A stretch of DNA of 64,000 nt from an uncultured Flavobacteriaceae bacterium. Lineage in GTDB: Bacteria > Bacteroidota > Bacteroidia > Flavobacteriales > Flavobacteriaceae. The notes under the pieces are model-generated. The model was given only the letters and a program-made list of their open reading frames with translations, was not told where the DNA came from and made no database searches. Position 1 is the first letter of the stretch. Each line of letters opens with the position of its first letter. Of the stretch, positions 43,367 to 52,612 are shown in pieces. Made by a program: the position numbers and the translations under genes. The stretch covers positions 1 through 64,000 of the forward strand of contig CALDYU010000018.1 in NCBI GenBank assembly GCA_937944485.1. Reading direction: 5' to 3'.

Positions 43367-43396
43367 AAAAAAACCGAAGCCTAAACTTCGGTTTTT
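43367..43396. terminator. Bidirectional terminator between ruvB and the ABC permease
   Basis: AAAAACCGAAG pairs with CTTCGGTTTTT (11 bp, 6-base loop) between two convergent genes, with A- and T-tracts at the two ends. Confidence 0.9.
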
Positions 43397-43404
43397 AAGC
43401 TATT

Positions 43405-44583
43405 CTAATTTAATATGGCATTCTCGTCAGCGAATTTTTTGTAGCTAAAATAAATGGCAGCTACGGCAATTGCTATTAAAGAGGCAAGCATTGCAACATA
43501 CATACCCATATCAATAGTGCCAGCTACAATTTCCTTAACACCTAGGCCAATATTCAATATCGGAATAAAAACGGTGGCCCAGGTAAATTCAACACCTGGC
43601 ATTAGAGCCAACACCAATGGAATAATTAATAAAAACATCAGTGGCGCAGCTTTGCTTTGAGCTTCTTTAAAGGTGGAGGCTCCTGCAACTAAAGCGATTA
43701 TTACTCCTGCTAAGAATAAAGAAAGCGGAAGCAATAGTAATAGTATCATGGTAATTGATTGAAAACTTAACATTTCAGTAAGGGTCTCCTTAAAAGTGTC
43801 TGGTATATCATCAATAAACTTTAAGCCTATAATAAGCCCTACCAAATTTAATAGCGCCGGAATAAAACCTAATAGCGAAGCCACAATAGTTTTTCCGAAT
43901 AATACTTTGAACTTAGAAATTGGCAATGATAAAGTTGTTTCAATAGTCTTACGTTCTTTTTCACCTGTGACCAAGTCAATTCCAGCTAGCAAACAACCAC
44001 CCCACATCGTGAGTATGAAAATATATGGAATGAATCCACCAACACTTTTACCAATAATTTCTTTTTGCTCGCCAACTTCAACATAATTCGTATGAAATGG
44101 GGTCAGCTTTTCTGTTGAAATTTGAAGTTGTTCCATTCGAGTATTTTTCAAGCTATTGCCATATACATCCAGCATTCTTGAAAACCTACGATTGATACTT
44201 TCTTTTGATCCATTGCGAATTACTTGAACGCTACTACTTTCTAAACTATCCATTTGCATTTCGAATTTCTTCGGAAATACAATAGCGGTTTGAATCGTTT
44301 CGTCATCAATCAAGGTTTTGAAATCGATCGATTCGTCATAGTTAGTTAGTTTATTTAAGGTGTCACTTTTGAGAATTTGAACAAATTCTTGAGGAGCATT
44401 AACCAGCCCAATTTTGAGAGATTTCGCCCGATTGTTCTTTTCAATCATGTCCATCACTTTGATACCCCCAAACATCAATATTGGAAGCAAAAGCATGGGT
44501 AATACAATAGAGTTAATCAGTGTTTTTTTATCTCTAAGAAGCTCGGTAAGCTCTTTCTTTATAATTATTATTAGTTCTTTCAT
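43405..44583 (-). CDS. ABC-2 type exporter permease, NatB-like
   Basis: The 392-residue protein has one N-terminal membrane helix (INSIVLPMLLLPILMFGG, about residues 24-41), a large extracytoplasmic domain (about 50-175) and about five C-terminal helices, with a conserved cytoplasmic segment GEKERKTIETTLSLPISKFK. This is the NatB/ABC-2 layout. The ATP-binding partner lies directly upstream with one base between genes. The Bacillus NatAB pair exports Na+, but homologues also export drugs or peptides, so the substrate is unknown. Confidence 0.85.
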   Translation of the reverse strand: MKELIIIIKKELTELLRDKKTLINSIVLPMLLLPILMFGGIKVMDMIEKNNRAKSLKIGLVNAPQEFVQILKSDTLNKLTNYDESIDFKTLIDDETIQTAIVFPKKFEMQMDSLESSSVQVIRNGSKESINRRFSRMLDVYGNSLKNTRMEQLQISTEKLTPFHTNYVEVGEQKEIIGKSVGGFIPYIFILTMWGGCLLAGIDLVTGEKERKTIETTLSLPISKFKVLFGKTIVASLLGFIPALLNLVGLIIGLKFIDDIPDTFKETLTEMLSFQSITMILLLLLPLSLFLAGVIIALVAGASTFKEAQSKAAPLMFLLIIPLVLALMPGVEFTWATVFIPILNIGLGVKEIVAGTIDMGMYVAMLASLIAIAVAAIYFSYKKFADENAILN

Positions 44584-44584
44584 T

Positions 44585-45340
44585 TTAAGCTTCTTTTACG
44601 CGGTTGATAAATTCTTGAGTTAAGTTAGGTGCCTTCATATCTCTTTTGAAATTCTCAAAAGAATCATTGTAAATAATTGATCCCTTGTTGATAATCGCAA
44701 GATCATCACAAAGCAAATCAACTTCACTCATGATGTGCGAAGAGAAAATAACCGTTTTATTATCCGTTTTTGACTCTCTAATCAATTCGATAATACTTTC
44801 TGCTGTAATAACATCAAGACCTGATGTAGGTTCGTCAAAAATGAGCACTTCCGGATCGTGAATTAAGGTGCGAGCAATACTAACTTTTTGTTTCATTCCC
44901 GTACTCATCTGACCCATACGCTTTTTTCGAAATTCATTGATACCTAATTTTTCGAAAAGATATTCTTTGCGTTCTTTCAATGCGGCATCTGACAATTGAT
45001 ATAATTTTCCAAAAAAATCAATTGTCTCATCGGGGTTTAAGCGTTCGTAAAGTCCGGTAGAACCCGTTAAAAATCCAATGCGCTTTTTTACTTGATCGCT
45101 ACCTTCAGAAATATTAATACCGTCAACAATAGCGGTGCCAGAAGTCGGATTTATAATACCTGCGATCATACGAAGGGTTGTTGTTTTTCCTGCACCATTC
45201 GCTCCTAAAAGAGAAAATATTCTACCCGGCTTGCACTCAAAAGAAACATCGTTCACCGCATTCACTGTTTTCGTTTCTTTCTTAAAACCTTTACCAGTTT
45301 TTGTAGTAAATGATTTTGTAAGGTTGTTCAGTTGTATCAT
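44585..45340 (-). CDS. ABC transporter ATP-binding protein, NatA-like
   Basis: The 251-residue ATPase has Walker A LLGANGAGKTTTLRMIAG, a Q-loop near RKRIGFLTGSTGLYERLNPDET, a signature QMSTGMKQKVSIARTL (LSGGQ replaced by MSTGM), Walker B VLIFDEPTSGLD and the switch His in VIFSSHIMSE. It pairs with the permease gene one base downstream. The first 25 residues include a Lys-rich stretch (TTKTGKGFKKETKTV). Substrate and direction beyond export are not determined. Confidence 0.9.
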   Translation of the reverse strand: MIQLNNLTKSFTTKTGKGFKKETKTVNAVNDVSFECKPGRIFSLLGANGAGKTTTLRMIAGIINPTSGTAIVDGINISEGSDQVKKRIGFLTGSTGLYERLNPDETIDFFGKLYQLSDAALKERKEYLFEKLGINEFRKKRMGQMSTGMKQKVSIARTLIHDPEVLIFDEPTSGLDVITAESIIELIRESKTDNKTVIFSSHIMSEVDLLCDDLAIINKGSIIYNDSFENFKRDMKAPNLTQEFINRVKEA

Positions 45341-45501
45341 ATAGTTTAATTATTGAAATACCACTAGTTAGTTCCAAAATTTTGAGAATGTTACAAATTT
45401 TCAATCTTTTTTTATCATTAAGACACAATGATTGGCGATTGAACTGCTTGAATCTAAGTTAAGGCGTATAATTGTATTTTAGTAGTCTTGCATATTATAA
45501 A

Positions 45502-46425
45502 ATGAGCCATAAAGAAAAGTACGCAGATTTAATTAAAGTAGAAGCCAAACGTTTGGGCTTTTTATCATGCGGTATTTCAAAAGCTGATTTTTTAGAAGAA
45601 GAGGCTCCTCGGTTAGAGACCTGGCTTAATAATAATAGCCATGGAGAAATGAAGTACATGGAAAACCATTTCGATAAACGTTTAGATCCTCGCCTTTTAG
45701 TTGATGGTGCAAAATCGGTTATTTCGCTCTTAATGAATTATTACCCTCAAGACACTCAAAAAGAAGACACCTATAAGATTTCAAAATATGCGTATGGTGC
45801 TGATTATCATCATGTTATTAAATCAAAATTACGACAATTACGAAATTTTATTTCTGAGGAAATTGGTGAAGTAAATGGTCGCGCTTTTGTTGATTCTGCT
45901 CCAGTCTTAGACAAGGCATGGGCCGCCAAAAGTGGTTTAGGTTGGATTGGCAAGCATAGTAATCTATTAACTCAGCAGGTTGGTTCTTTTTATTTTATAG
46001 CAGAATTAATTGTGGATTTAGACTTGGCATATGATGCGCCGGTTACTGATCATTGTGGCACTTGCACAGCATGTATAGACGCTTGTCCGACAGAGGCAAT
46101 TGCCGCACCTTATGTCGTTGATGGCAGCAAGTGTATTTCGTACTTCACGATAGAATTAAAAAATGAGATTCCGAACGAGTATCACGGTAAGTTTGATGAT
46201 TGGGCTTTTGGTTGTGATGTATGTCAAGATGTTTGCCCATGGAATAAATTTTCTAAACCCCACCGAGAACCTTTGTTCAATCCACATCCTGATTTGTTGT
46301 CAATGACAAAAAAAGATTGGCAAGAAATTACAGAAGATGTGTTTCGTAAGGTGTTTCAAAAATCGGCGGTTAAACGGACCAAGTTTGCTGGTTTTAAGCG
46401 CAATATTAAATTTTTAAAAGAATAA
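45502..46425 (+). CDS. queG: Epoxyqueuosine reductase
   Basis: QueG is the cobalamin- and Fe-S-dependent enzyme that converts epoxyqueuosine to queuosine in tRNA. I use the ATG at 45502 ([20 protein letters not shown]; 307 residues). A TTG 30 bases earlier is unlikely. Features: [20 protein letters not shown] near the start, [28 protein letters not shown], then two 4Fe-4S clusters with [17 protein letters not shown] and [16 protein letters not shown]. The C-terminal HEAT-like repeat domain found in longer QueG proteins is absent, which is common in Bacteroidota. It is monocistronic. Confidence 0.94.
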   Translation: MSHKEKYADLIKVEAKRLGFLSCGISKADFLEEEAPRLETWLNNNSHGEMKYMENHFDKRLDPRLLVDGAKSVISLLMNYYPQDTQKEDTYKISKYAYGADYHHVIKSKLRQLRNFISEEIGEVNGRAFVDSAPVLDKAWAAKSGLGWIGKHSNLLTQQVGSFYFIAELIVDLDLAYDAPVTDHCGTCTACIDACPTEAIAAPYVVDGSKCISYFTIELKNEIPNEYHGKFDDWAFGCDVCQDVCPWNKFSKPHREPLFNPHPDLLSMTKKDWQEITEDVFRKVFQKSAVKRTKFAGFKRNIKFLKE

Positions 46426-46466
46426 TCCCCCCTCCTTTGCAGAAGCTAAGAGTGAACTTTTCAAAA

Positions 46467-46480
46467 CGCAAACGTTTTAG
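46467..46480. promoter_or_regulatory. Candidate LacI/GalR-type operator upstream of the sucrose phosphorylase gene
   Basis: CGCAAACGTTTTAG contains the palindrome AAACGTTT with a central CG, the shape of LacI/GalR family operators. It lies 81 bases before the ATG of the sugar cassette. No regulator gene is next to the cassette, so a trans-acting regulator would have to be elsewhere. Confidence 0.35.
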
Positions 46481-46560
46481 TTTAACAACACATCTTTTTC
46501 TGCAGTGATTTTCAATAATTCATACATTTTTAATTATATCTTGAGCCATTATAAAAATGA

Positions 46561-48021
46561 ATGAAGAATAAAATTCAATTAATTACCTACGTAGATCGGT
46601 TCGGAAAAGGGAAAATAGCTGATCTGAATAATTTAATTTCAAATGAGTTAAAGGGGCTCGTAGGGGGTGTTCATATCTTACCTTTCTTTTATCCATATGA
46701 TGGTGCAGATGCAGGTTTTGATCCAATAGATCACAATCAGATCGACACCCGTTTGGGTGAATGGAATGATATACGAGAATTGACTAGAAAAGTAGACGTG
46801 ATGTCTGATGTCATCGTGAATCATATTTCTGCAGACTCTCCTCAGTTTATTGATTTTTTAGAACATGGAAGTTCGTCGCAATATGCCGATTTAATCCTAA
46901 CTAAAGAGAAGGTATTTCCAGAAGGAGCCACTAAAGATGAATTAGCAAAAATATATAGACCACGACCTGGAAGCCCATTTACTAGTTTTCAATTAAAAGA
47001 TGGTTCTACCCAATTAGTTTGGACAACCTTTACTTCAAACCAAATTGATATTGATGTTTATTCAGATGCTGGTGAGGCTTATTTAGAGAATATTCTTGAT
47101 GTTTTTCAGAAATCAGGTATAAATATGATTCGCTTAGATGCGGCAGGATATGCTATAAAAAAAGCGGGCACTACTTGTTTTATGATTGAAGAAACCTTTG
47201 ATTTTATCAGTCAGTTAACTCAAAAGGCCAAAACACGAGGGATTAAGGTTTTAGTTGAAATACACTCCTTTTATAAAACACAAATTGAAATAGCAAAGCG
47301 AGTAGATTATGTTTATGATTTCGCTCTTCCTGTTTTGGTTTTAGATTGTCTTTTCAATCGCAATGCAACCAACTTAAAAAATTGGCTAAAAGTAGCACCA
47401 AGAAATGTAGTTACGGTTTTAGATACTCATGACGGAATAGGTATTGTAGATGTTGCTGGGGAAAATGGAGAAGTGGGCTTGATTGCTGATGATGTATTGA
47501 ATGAAATTGTCGAGAAAATACATTTAAATAGTAAAGATACCAGTCGTAAGGCGACAGGTACTGCTGCTAGTAATCTTGATTTGTATCAAGTAAATTGCAC
47601 CTATTTTGACGCTTTAGGCCAAGATGAAAATGCCTATTTGATAGCTCGCGCAATTCAATTTTTTGTACCAGGAATTCCGCAAGTATACTACGTAGGATTA
47701 CTTGCTGGAAAAAATGATATGAACTTGCTCGCAAAGACGGGTGTGGGTAGAGATATCAATCGTCATTATTTTACTTACGAAGAAATATTAGAAACCACTC
47801 AAAAATCTTGGTTTGTCAATTTGAAAAAATTAATGCAGTTTAGAAACTCACATGCTTCTTTTGATGGGGGTTTTGAATTACAAGTATCAGAATCACATAT
47901 TTTAAATATGAAATGGGTTAATGGTCAAAATAGTTCTGAGCTTATAGTAGATCTGAAAAAAATGGAATTATCAATTAGTTATTCTACGGTTGACAATACT
48001 ATTTTACGGTTGAATTTGTAG
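46561..48021 (+). CDS. Sucrose phosphorylase (GH13 subfamily 18)
   Basis: The 486-residue cytoplasmic enzyme splits sucrose with phosphate into glucose 1-phosphate and fructose. All three GH13 catalytic residues line up with one residue offset to the Bifidobacterium adolescentis enzyme: nucleophile D193 in MIRLDAAGYA, acid/base E233 in VLVEIHSF, stabiliser D291 in LDTHDGIG. Sucrose-phosphorylase loops are conserved: RPRPGSPFTSF (phosphate loop Arg), LDLYQVNCTYF and PQVYYVGLLAGKNDMNLL. These make sucrose the best guess over glucosylglycerol or sucrose 6-phosphate. There is no signal peptide. It is the first gene of a four-gene sugar cassette. Confidence 0.88.
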   Translation: MKNKIQLITYVDRFGKGKIADLNNLISNELKGLVGGVHILPFFYPYDGADAGFDPIDHNQIDTRLGEWNDIRELTRKVDVMSDVIVNHISADSPQFIDFLEHGSSSQYADLILTKEKVFPEGATKDELAKIYRPRPGSPFTSFQLKDGSTQLVWTTFTSNQIDIDVYSDAGEAYLENILDVFQKSGINMIRLDAAGYAIKKAGTTCFMIEETFDFISQLTQKAKTRGIKVLVEIHSFYKTQIEIAKRVDYVYDFALPVLVLDCLFNRNATNLKNWLKVAPRNVVTVLDTHDGIGIVDVAGENGEVGLIADDVLNEIVEKIHLNSKDTSRKATGTAASNLDLYQVNCTYFDALGQDENAYLIARAIQFFVPGIPQVYYVGLLAGKNDMNLLAKTGVGRDINRHYFTYEEILETTQKSWFVNLKKLMQFRNSHASFDGGFELQVSESHILNMKWVNGQNSSELIVDLKKMELSISYSTVDNTILRLNL

Positions 48022-48140
48022 TTAGAATTCAACTACATCGTTTTCGTTTTCTTTTCTCAGGTTTTTACTGTTAAGTTTCATTTAACCAAGCATTTAATAT
48101 GCTATATTGTTGTGCGTAACCACTACCAAACTTCTTTAAA

Positions 48141-49445
48141 ATGAATAGCATCAAAAAGCCCTCATTAAGTTTTTGGCAAATTTTTAATATGAATGTTGGC
48201 TTCTTGGGCATTCAATATAGTTTCGGATTACAACAAACCGCTATTAATCCCATTTTTTTATACTTAGGTGCGCCTGAAGATATGCTGCCTATATTAAATA
48301 TTGCAGGACCAGTTACAGGTTTAATTGTGCAGCCTATTATTGGAGCAATGTCAGATAAGACATGGTCTCTTAAGTGGGGTAGGCGTAAACCTTATTTTTT
48401 AATAGGGGCTATCATCGGAAGTCTATGTCTATTTGCTTTCCCTTCTAGTCCAGTATTATGGTTTGCAGTAGGACTCTTATGGATTCTTGATGTTGGTAAT
48501 AATATGGCTATGGAGCCCTATCGTGCATTTGTTGGGGATAAATTACCTGAGAAGCAGTTGAGTCTTGGTTATCAAATGCAAAGTCTATTTGTAGGAGCAG
48601 GAATTTTATTAGCTAACGGGTCAATAGTACTTTTTCAATATTTATTTGGTGGCGATTCTGTTGAGGTTGCTGGGGAGATTCCACAATGGTTGTACTATTC
48701 ATTCTATATCGGCGGCATTCTATCAGTAACTACGATATTATGGTCTGTTTTTAAAACTCCGGAGATTCCTCCTTCTGATGAAGAATTGGCTGAAATAAAT
48801 CATAGTAAAAGTTTGCGTTTTAACCAGCGCATTGCTGAACCTTTTAATGAAATTGGTAAGGCCATAAGAGACATGCCTTCTTTTATGTGGAAAATAGGTG
48901 CTGTTTATCTTTTTCAATGGTACGCATTATTTGTATACTGGCAATATATAACGCCATTGTTCAAACTCACTCTAGGATACTCTACTTCTGAAGCTGCCTC
49001 GCAGTCTGCTCAAATGAGTTTGACCTATAATATTGTTACCATGGTTGTTGCTCTTGCATTGGTGCCGCTCACGCTGAAATATGGCGGAAAAAAAGTATAT
49101 GCTCTTAGTCTTGTCGGTACGGGTCTGGCATTATTTGCGATTCCATATATTGATGATTCTCTTATGGTTTTGGCACCTATGGTTCTTTTTGGTATCGGAT
49201 GGGCTGCTATGATGGGAATACCCTATACAATGGTTTCAAAAGTGGTTCCTCAAGACCGACGTGGTGTTTACATGGGTATATTGAATATGATGATTGTTAT
49301 TCCTATGGGAATTGAAACAATAACTTTTGGGCCTATTTTTAAATATCTGTTAGGGGGTAGTGCAGTTAATGCTATTCTTTTTGCAGGAGCATTTTTCATT
49401 ATATCCGCATTTTTAGCAATGCGATTGCACATACATAAGAAGTAA
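48141..49445 (+). CDS. MFS disaccharide transporter, SLC45/sucrose-proton symporter-like
   Basis: The 434-residue protein has 12 predicted helices and fits the SLC45/GPH-like group of sugar-proton symporters. Motifs are GLQQTAINPIFLYLGAPED in helix 1 and its loop, GPVTGLIVQPIIGAMSD, WGRRKPYFLIGAI (the MFS loop 2-3 motif) and LPEKQLSLGYQMQSLF. The family includes sucrose and maltose symporters, and the neighbouring sucrose phosphorylase and trehalase suggest sucrose or trehalose uptake. It follows the phosphorylase by 119 bases and is one base before the next gene. Confidence 0.85.
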   Translation: MNSIKKPSLSFWQIFNMNVGFLGIQYSFGLQQTAINPIFLYLGAPEDMLPILNIAGPVTGLIVQPIIGAMSDKTWSLKWGRRKPYFLIGAIIGSLCLFAFPSSPVLWFAVGLLWILDVGNNMAMEPYRAFVGDKLPEKQLSLGYQMQSLFVGAGILLANGSIVLFQYLFGGDSVEVAGEIPQWLYYSFYIGGILSVTTILWSVFKTPEIPPSDEELAEINHSKSLRFNQRIAEPFNEIGKAIRDMPSFMWKIGAVYLFQWYALFVYWQYITPLFKLTLGYSTSEAASQSAQMSLTYNIVTMVVALALVPLTLKYGGKKVYALSLVGTGLALFAIPYIDDSLMVLAPMVLFGIGWAAMMGIPYTMVSKVVPQDRRGVYMGILNMMIVIPMGIETITFGPIFKYLLGGSAVNAILFAGAFFIISAFLAMRLHIHKK

Positions 49446-49446
49446 T

Positions 49447-50676
49447 ATGATGAAAAACACAGGAATCAAGCTTTCGCTCTTTCTTATTTACTTTGTATTC
49501 GCCGCCTTACTCAATAGTGTTGGTATTCTGGTAGAACGATCTCAAGAAATTTATGGTGTGGCAAAACCTGATGCTGCCTTTTTAGAGCTATTCAAAGATA
49601 TGTCGATTGCAATAATGGCCTTTTTGGTAGGATCTTTTTTGCCAAGACTAGGTTTTAAAAAAGCGATGCTTATAAGCCTTGGTGTCGTATTTTTTGCTTG
49701 TTTAGGCATGTATTTTGGTAATACCTTTTGGAGCGTGAAACTGTTGTTTTTAGCCACAGGATTGTCTTTCGCAGTTGTTAAAGTAGCCGTATTCGCTTTG
49801 ATTGGTTATATCTCCAATTCAAAAAAAGATCACAGTTCTTTAATGAATCTGATTGAAACCGTATTTATGCTGGGTATCATTTTTATGTACGTGGTATTTC
49901 CATTGTTTTTTGATGATGAAAATAATCGTGATGCTTGGCTTCGCGGTTATTTACTAATGGCAGCTTTAATTGCTGTTGCATTCGTAATTATAGCCAATTC
50001 TAAATTTGATATAGTATCAGAACCATCGAAAGGAATAGCTAACGATTTTAGGGCAATGTTCCAATTATTCAGATTGCCCTTAACATGGATTTTTGTAGTG
50101 TTTGCTTTTTTATATGTGATGACAGAACAAGGGATTATGACATGGTTGCCCACTTTCAATAAAGATACACTGCAACTAAGTCCAGCATTAAGCTCTCAGA
50201 TGGCAGTTCTGTTAATGATAAGTATAGCCTTAGGAAGGTTTATTACGGGAATTATTGCGAAAAAAGTAAAGTGGATTTATATCTCAGCAGTATGTGTTAT
50301 TTTAGCAATTGTATTAGTGCTTTTAGTCTTACCCTTGGCAGAAAATGTAAAAGCAGTAGCCGTGAATACGATAAGTGATTTACCTGCAGTATCTTATCTT
50401 TTTCCATTAATAGGTTTGTTTTTGGCACCGTTGTATCCCTTGGTAAATTCTACTATTCTTACCAGTGTTGATAAAAGTAAGCACAGTTCACTAGCCGGAA
50501 TTTTAACTTTTTTCTCTGCCATAGGGGGAACTTTTGGATCCTTAATTATTGGTAACCTTTTTGATTCTTTAGGCGGCGATAAGGTTTTCTATCTGTCTTT
50601 AATTCCATTCGGAGTGATGTTCATTTCATTTTTTATTATTAATAAACTTACTACTACTTCGGTTGCAGAAGCATGA
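49447..50676 (+). CDS. MFS sugar transporter
   Basis: The 409-residue protein has 12 predicted helices in the MFS fold. Segments include LSLFLIYFVFAALLNSVGIL, SFLPRLGFKKAMLISLG (the loop 2-3 region), VYVVFPLFFDD and a C-terminal half beginning WIFVVFAFLYVMTEQGIMTW. It is not closely similar to its 5' neighbour, so it is a second transporter type, not a tandem duplicate. Translation is coupled, with one base from the preceding stop and three bases to the trehalase ATG. The substrate is inferred from context. Confidence 0.78.
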   Translation: MMKNTGIKLSLFLIYFVFAALLNSVGILVERSQEIYGVAKPDAAFLELFKDMSIAIMAFLVGSFLPRLGFKKAMLISLGVVFFACLGMYFGNTFWSVKLLFLATGLSFAVVKVAVFALIGYISNSKKDHSSLMNLIETVFMLGIIFMYVVFPLFFDDENNRDAWLRGYLLMAALIAVAFVIIANSKFDIVSEPSKGIANDFRAMFQLFRLPLTWIFVVFAFLYVMTEQGIMTWLPTFNKDTLQLSPALSSQMAVLLMISIALGRFITGIIAKKVKWIYISAVCVILAIVLVLLVLPLAENVKAVAVNTISDLPAVSYLFPLIGLFLAPLYPLVNSTILTSVDKSKHSSLAGILTFFSAIGGTFGSLIIGNLFDSLGGDKVFYLSLIPFGVMFISFFIINKLTTTSVAEA

Positions 50677-50679
50677 TTT

Positions 50680-52533
50680 ATGAAATTTGAATTTAATGTA
50701 GCTGAAACGCTTGAAAAACTACTTTCGCAAGAAGACACCGATGGCGATAAAAAAATCACGAAAGAAGATAAAGGCCCTAAAAACTTTAAGCTTATTGCGA
50801 TTAGTGGAGAAACACTTATAATAAAAGGCACTTATTTTTTGTCCAATTTATTGCAAGAACTCGCCTTAGCGCAAAATGCTGGTTTAGAAGAAATAGAAAT
50901 TCTTTTAACTAAAATTGAGGAAGCTCCTACTCATAGAATTTCCAGAATGATTAAAGATGTTTTCTGGAATGATTTAACCAGAACGATTGACGAGGATGGC
51001 ATTTCAAAAATCGTTGGGGATGATAAGACAGTAAGCGGCGTAAAAAGAATTTATGTTCCTTATACTGATGTTTCTGCGCAAGAATATTATATACAAATTG
51101 CACCTAAATATGGTTTAGAAGTGATTGTACTTCCTAAAAAGATAACACCCGAATACGTAAAATCGATTAATACGCAGCCAGGTATTTTGAGTTTAAAACT
51201 CGAAAATGAAAAAGGCGTCCCTTTTGTAGTGCCAGGTGGACGGTTCAATGAAATGTATGGTTGGGATAGCTATTTTGAAAGTGTCGGACTTCTGCTAGAT
51301 GGAAGAGTTGATCTAGCAAAGGCTATGGTTGATAATTTCTGCTATCAAATTGAACATTATGGTAAAATTTTAAATGCCAACCGCTCGTACTATTTGACAA
51401 GAACGCAGCCTCCTTTTTTAAGTTCTCTTATTCGAGAAGTTTATCAAACCGATGAGTTCATAGAAAAAAAGTGGCTTGAGCATGTTTTAATTACAGCGAT
51501 CAAAGAATATGAAACCGTTTGGATGGTGAAAGGCAAGCGGTTGACCGATAACGGACTTAATAGATATTTGGCTGAAGGCATTGGCATTCCTCCTGAAACT
51601 GAATCGGGTCATTTTGATGAGGTATTTTCAGAATACGCTGAGAAGTATAACTTGTCCGTCTTGGATTTCGTGTCAAAATATCAAAGCGGTAAAATTATTG
51701 ACAAAGATTTAGATGCCTATTTTGTTCATGACCGAAGCTTACGCGAAAGTGGCCACGATACTTCATGGCGCTTAGATAATGTATGTGCTGATTTGAATAC
51801 GGTTGATTTGAATTCCCTCTTATATAAATATGAAATTGATTTTGCCTATCTCATTGAAACCTATTTTTGTGATAAATTTAAAATAGGTTCTAAAATATAT
51901 ACTGCTGACTATTGGTTGCGCAAGGCTGAAGAGCGTAAATCGAAAATGAATACCATATTATGGTCAGCAACGAATAAAGGTTATTTTGATTTTAATATAA
52001 AAAGTAAATCTTTGACTGATTTTGGGTCAGCAACTAATTTTTATCCGCTTTGGGCAAAGTGTTGTAATCAAGAACAAGCTGAGCAAATGGTGATCGTTTT
52101 GATGCGTGATTTTAAAGTGAAAGGTGGCATTGTTTCGACTGCAAAAAAGGCTATCGAAACAATAGCAAAAGGAAATGTACAACGCCAATGGGATTACCCT
52201 AACGGATGGGCACCGCATCAAATGCTAATCTGGAAAGGGTTACTTAACTACGGCTTTAAAGAAGAAGCCCAAGAATTAGCTTATCGTTGGCTTTGGATGA
52301 TTACCAGAAATGCCGTTGATTATAACGGTACTATTCCCGAAAAATACAATGTTGTTTCTTGCACACATAAAGTGTATGCCGAATATGGCAATGTGGGCAC
52401 CGAATTTCATTATATTACAACTTCTGGTTTTGGTTGGATGAATGCTTCCTATCAATATGGGTTGCGTTTACTTCCTAAAAATAGAATTACTGATCTTGAT
52501 AAACTTGTTGATCCTGACATTATTTTTAGTTGA
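50680..52533 (+). CDS. Cytoplasmic GH37 trehalase with EF-hand-like calcium loop, fungal neutral-trehalase type
   Basis: The 617-residue enzyme hydrolyses trehalose to two glucose. GH37 signatures are PGGRFNEMYGWDSY (185-198) and RQWDYPNGWAP (about 501-511). Catalytic residues: D360 in RESGHDTSWR, which is the form found in fungal neutral trehalases, and E554 in TIPEKYNV. Near the N-terminus an EF-hand-like loop, DTDGDKKITKED (19-30) followed by GPK, matches the calcium-binding element DTD...ITIED of yeast Nth1. There is no signal peptide, so the enzyme is cytoplasmic. In yeast the element takes part in Ca2+/14-3-3 activation; here any calcium effect is inferred. It is the last gene of the sugar cassette. 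Confidence 0.87.
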   Translation: MKFEFNVAETLEKLLSQEDTDGDKKITKEDKGPKNFKLIAISGETLIIKGTYFLSNLLQELALAQNAGLEEIEILLTKIEEAPTHRISRMIKDVFWNDLTRTIDEDGISKIVGDDKTVSGVKRIYVPYTDVSAQEYYIQIAPKYGLEVIVLPKKITPEYVKSINTQPGILSLKLENEKGVPFVVPGGRFNEMYGWDSYFESVGLLLDGRVDLAKAMVDNFCYQIEHYGKILNANRSYYLTRTQPPFLSSLIREVYQTDEFIEKKWLEHVLITAIKEYETVWMVKGKRLTDNGLNRYLAEGIGIPPETESGHFDEVFSEYAEKYNLSVLDFVSKYQSGKIIDKDLDAYFVHDRSLRESGHDTSWRLDNVCADLNTVDLNSLLYKYEIDFAYLIETYFCDKFKIGSKIYTADYWLRKAEERKSKMNTILWSATNKGYFDFNIKSKSLTDFGSATNFYPLWAKCCNQEQAEQMVIVLMRDFKVKGGIVSTAKKAIETIAKGNVQRQWDYPNGWAPHQMLIWKGLLNYGFKEEAQELAYRWLWMITRNAVDYNGTIPEKYNVVSCTHKVYAEYGNVGTEFHYITTSGFGWMNASYQYGLRLLPKNRITDLDKLVDPDIIFS

Positions 52534-52584
52534 ATGTGTTGTTTTACAAACTAGCTTAGATGTGAAATCAAAGAAGATTAGAAC

Positions 52585-52592
52585 TATATTTG
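52585..52592 (+). promoter_or_regulatory. Candidate -7 element for the malic enzyme gene
   Basis: TATATTTG matches TAnnTTTG, 20 bases before the ATG at 52613. A clear TTG at the -33 distance is missing. Confidence 0.5.
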
Positions 52593-52612
52593 TGTCTTAA
52601 ATTTTTTAGAAT

